Of a stretch of DNA of 64,000 nucleotides, positions 62,815 through 64,000 are shown in pieces. The notes under the pieces are model-generated. The model worked only from the letters and a program-made list of their open reading frames with translations, ran no database searches and was not told where the DNA came from. Position 1 is the first letter of the stretch. Every line of letters starts with the position of its first letter. The DNA lies in contig JALSJM010000005.1 of NCBI GenBank assembly GCA_026989355.1, positions 186,001-250,000 on the forward strand, given 5' to 3'. The position numbers were made by a program, and so were the translations under genes. The stretch comes from Paracoccaceae bacterium (GTDB lineage: Bacteria > Pseudomonadota > Alphaproteobacteria > Rhodobacterales > Rhodobacteraceae).

Positions 62815-64000
62815 GGGCGGTTCAGCCTGTCGAGCCGGGTGCGCACGGAAAGCCCGTGCGCTTCCAGGCTTTCGCTGATCGCCAGGCGCTCGGCGGCCGG
62901 ACCGACGGCGGCCAGCGCTTCGGGGGTCATGCGGGCGATGGTGGTGCGCTTCATGAAATCAAGCACCGACAGCCCCGAGGAAAACCGCGCCGAGCGCGCC
63001 GTGGGCAGCACGTGATTCGGCCCGCCCACGTAATCGCCGATGGCCTCGGGGGTCCAGGCCCCGAGAAAGATCGCCCCGGCGTGGCGGATCCGCGCGGCCA
63101 GCGCCGTGGCATCGCTTACGCAGATTTCCAGGTGCTCGGGCGCGATCCGGTTGGAAAGTTCCGCCGCCTCGCCAAGATCGCGCACCAGGATCACCGCGCC
63201 GAAATCGCGCCAGCTGGCCGCCGCGATAGCACGCCGTTCAAGGCTTTCAAGCCGCCGTTCCACCGCCTTTACCACCCGGTCGGCGAAAACCGCATCGGGG
63301 GTGATCAGGATGGCTTGCGCGCTTTCGTCATGTTCTGCCTGGCTGAGCAGATCAAGTGCAATCCAGTCGGGATCGTTGTCGCCGTCGGCGATGACCAGGA
63401 TCTCGCTCGGGCCGGCGATCATGTCGATCCCCACGCGCCCGAACACACGACGCTTGGCCGCCGCCACATAGGCGTTGCCAGGGCCGGTGATCTTGTCAAC
63501 CGGGCGGATCGTTTCGGTGCCGTAGGCCAGCGCGGCAATCGCCTGGGCGCCGCCGATGCGGTAGATCTCGTCAACCTCCGCGATCCGGGCTGCTGCCAGC
63601 ACCAGCGGGTTCACTTCCCCCCCCGGCGTGGGCACGCAGATCGCCAGCCGCTCAACCCCGGCAACCCGTGCCGGGATCGCATTCATCAGAACGCTTGACG
63701 GATAGGAGGCAAGCCCCCCCGGCACATAAAGCCCCGCCGCCCCGACCGCGCTCCAGCGCCAGCCAAGCGTTGCCCCGGTATCGTCCTGCCATTCGTCATC
63801 CCTCGGAAGCTGGCGGGCGTGATAGGCGCGGATGCGCTCGGCCGCCAGTTCCAGCGCCGCGCGCTCTTCGGGCAGGATGCGGGCCGCATGGGCGGCAATC
63901 TCGTCAGGCGAGAAGGCAAGCGTTTCAGGAGCAAGCTGCAGGTTGTCGAATTTCGCGGTAAGTTCGATCAGCGCCAGGTCGCCCCCGGCACGCACCCGTT
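62811..64000 (-). CDS. hisD: Histidinol dehydrogenase, N-terminus beyond the window
   Basis: Zinc- and NAD-dependent enzyme oxidising histidinol to histidine in two steps, the end of histidine synthesis. The frame is open to the right edge; about 396 of some 430 residues are visible. Key parts: GLYVPGGLASYPSSVLMNAI, RIGGAQAIAALAYGTETI, DKITGPGNAYVAAAKR, AGPSEILVIAD, LLSQAEHDESAQAILIT, and ending near GPNHVLPTARSARFSSGLSV. The catalytic Glu-His pair is in NRIAPEHLEI. First gene of the hisD-UPF0262-phosphatase operon as far as visible. Confidence 0.95.
   Translation of the reverse strand, partial: RVRAGGDLALIELTAKFDNLQLAPETLAFSPDEIAAHAARILPEERAALELAAERIRAYHARQLPRDDEWQDDTGATLGWRWSAVGAAGLYVPGGLASYPSSVLMNAIPARVAGVERLAICVPTPGGEVNPLVLAAARIAEVDEIYRIGGAQAIAALAYGTETIRPVDKITGPGNAYVAAAKRRVFGRVGIDMIAGPSEILVIADGDNDPDWIALDLLSQAEHDESAQAILITPDAVFADRVVKAVERRLESLERRAIAAASWRDFGAVILVRDLGEAAELSNRIAPEHLEICVSDATALAARIRHAGAIFLGAWTPEAIGDYVGGPNHVLPTARSARFSSGLSVLDFMKRTTIARMTPEALAAVGPAAERLAISESLEAHGLSVRTRLDRLNRP

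Overview
This 64 kb window is GC-rich (about 65 % by eye), densely packed chromosomal DNA. The gene content points to an alphaproteobacterium of the Rhodobacterales. The evidence is a Rhodobacter-type phosphatidylethanolamine methyltransferase (pmtA) beside pssA and psd, a ctaC-ctaB-ctaG-ctaE cytochrome oxidase cluster, lysC next to ptsP, a hisD/UPF0262/low-molecular-weight phosphatase operon, and a CtrA-like box in front of dprA. Families were recognised from motifs and remembered homologues; no database search was possible.

Layout. 1-1452: a DUF805 gene cut by the window edge, a DUF3592 gene broken by three frame changes, and an internally deleted IS3-family remnant. 1526-22382: housekeeping genes: a flavin monooxygenase, ychF, divergent trpA-lldD-phosphoesterase, nadD-dacB, divergent ettA, a NUDIX protein, DUF1178, lysC-ptsP-membrane protein, a ThDP decarboxylase, mtnP and apt. 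22615-24704: psd-pssA-pmtA, the route from phosphatidylserine to phosphatidylcholine. 24845-33949: one long leftward series running from ctaC through ctaB, a small membrane protein, ctaG, ctaE and surf1 to thrC, an M16 peptidase, a GNAT protein and an FAD oxidase. 34167-42868: rightward tldD, dprA, topA, a UPF0104 membrane protein, and DprE1- and DprE2-like epimerase genes. 42897-46126: an enoyl-CoA hydratase, a membrane LytTR regulator and an AAA+ ATPase.

46127-61817 is the most interesting part. A leftward Tad/Flp pilus locus (three flp pilin genes, cpaB, cpaC, an OmpA lipoprotein, cpaE, cpaF, tadB, tadC, two TPR lipoproteins and prepilin peptidase cpaA) is bracketed by a GT-C-like membrane glycosyltransferase on its left and a lytic transglycosylase plus a HAD-UbiA fusion on its right. 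The UbiA part resembles mycobacterial decaprenyl-phosphate phosphoribosyltransferase. With the DprE1/DprE2 pair about 4 kb left of the glycosyltransferase, the window appears to encode all enzymes needed to make a polyprenyl-phosphoryl pentofuranose (ribose to arabinose) and a candidate enzyme to transfer it. I propose, as inference, a surface or pilus pentosylation system. The window closes with LMW phosphatase, UPF0262 and a hisD gene cut by the right edge.

The two main flp genes lie in a near-perfect 272-bp direct repeat that also carries their ribosome-binding site and terminator. The third flp gene is divergent and has Ala instead of Gly before the predicted cleavage site. No tRNA, rRNA, CRISPR array or intact mobile element was seen.
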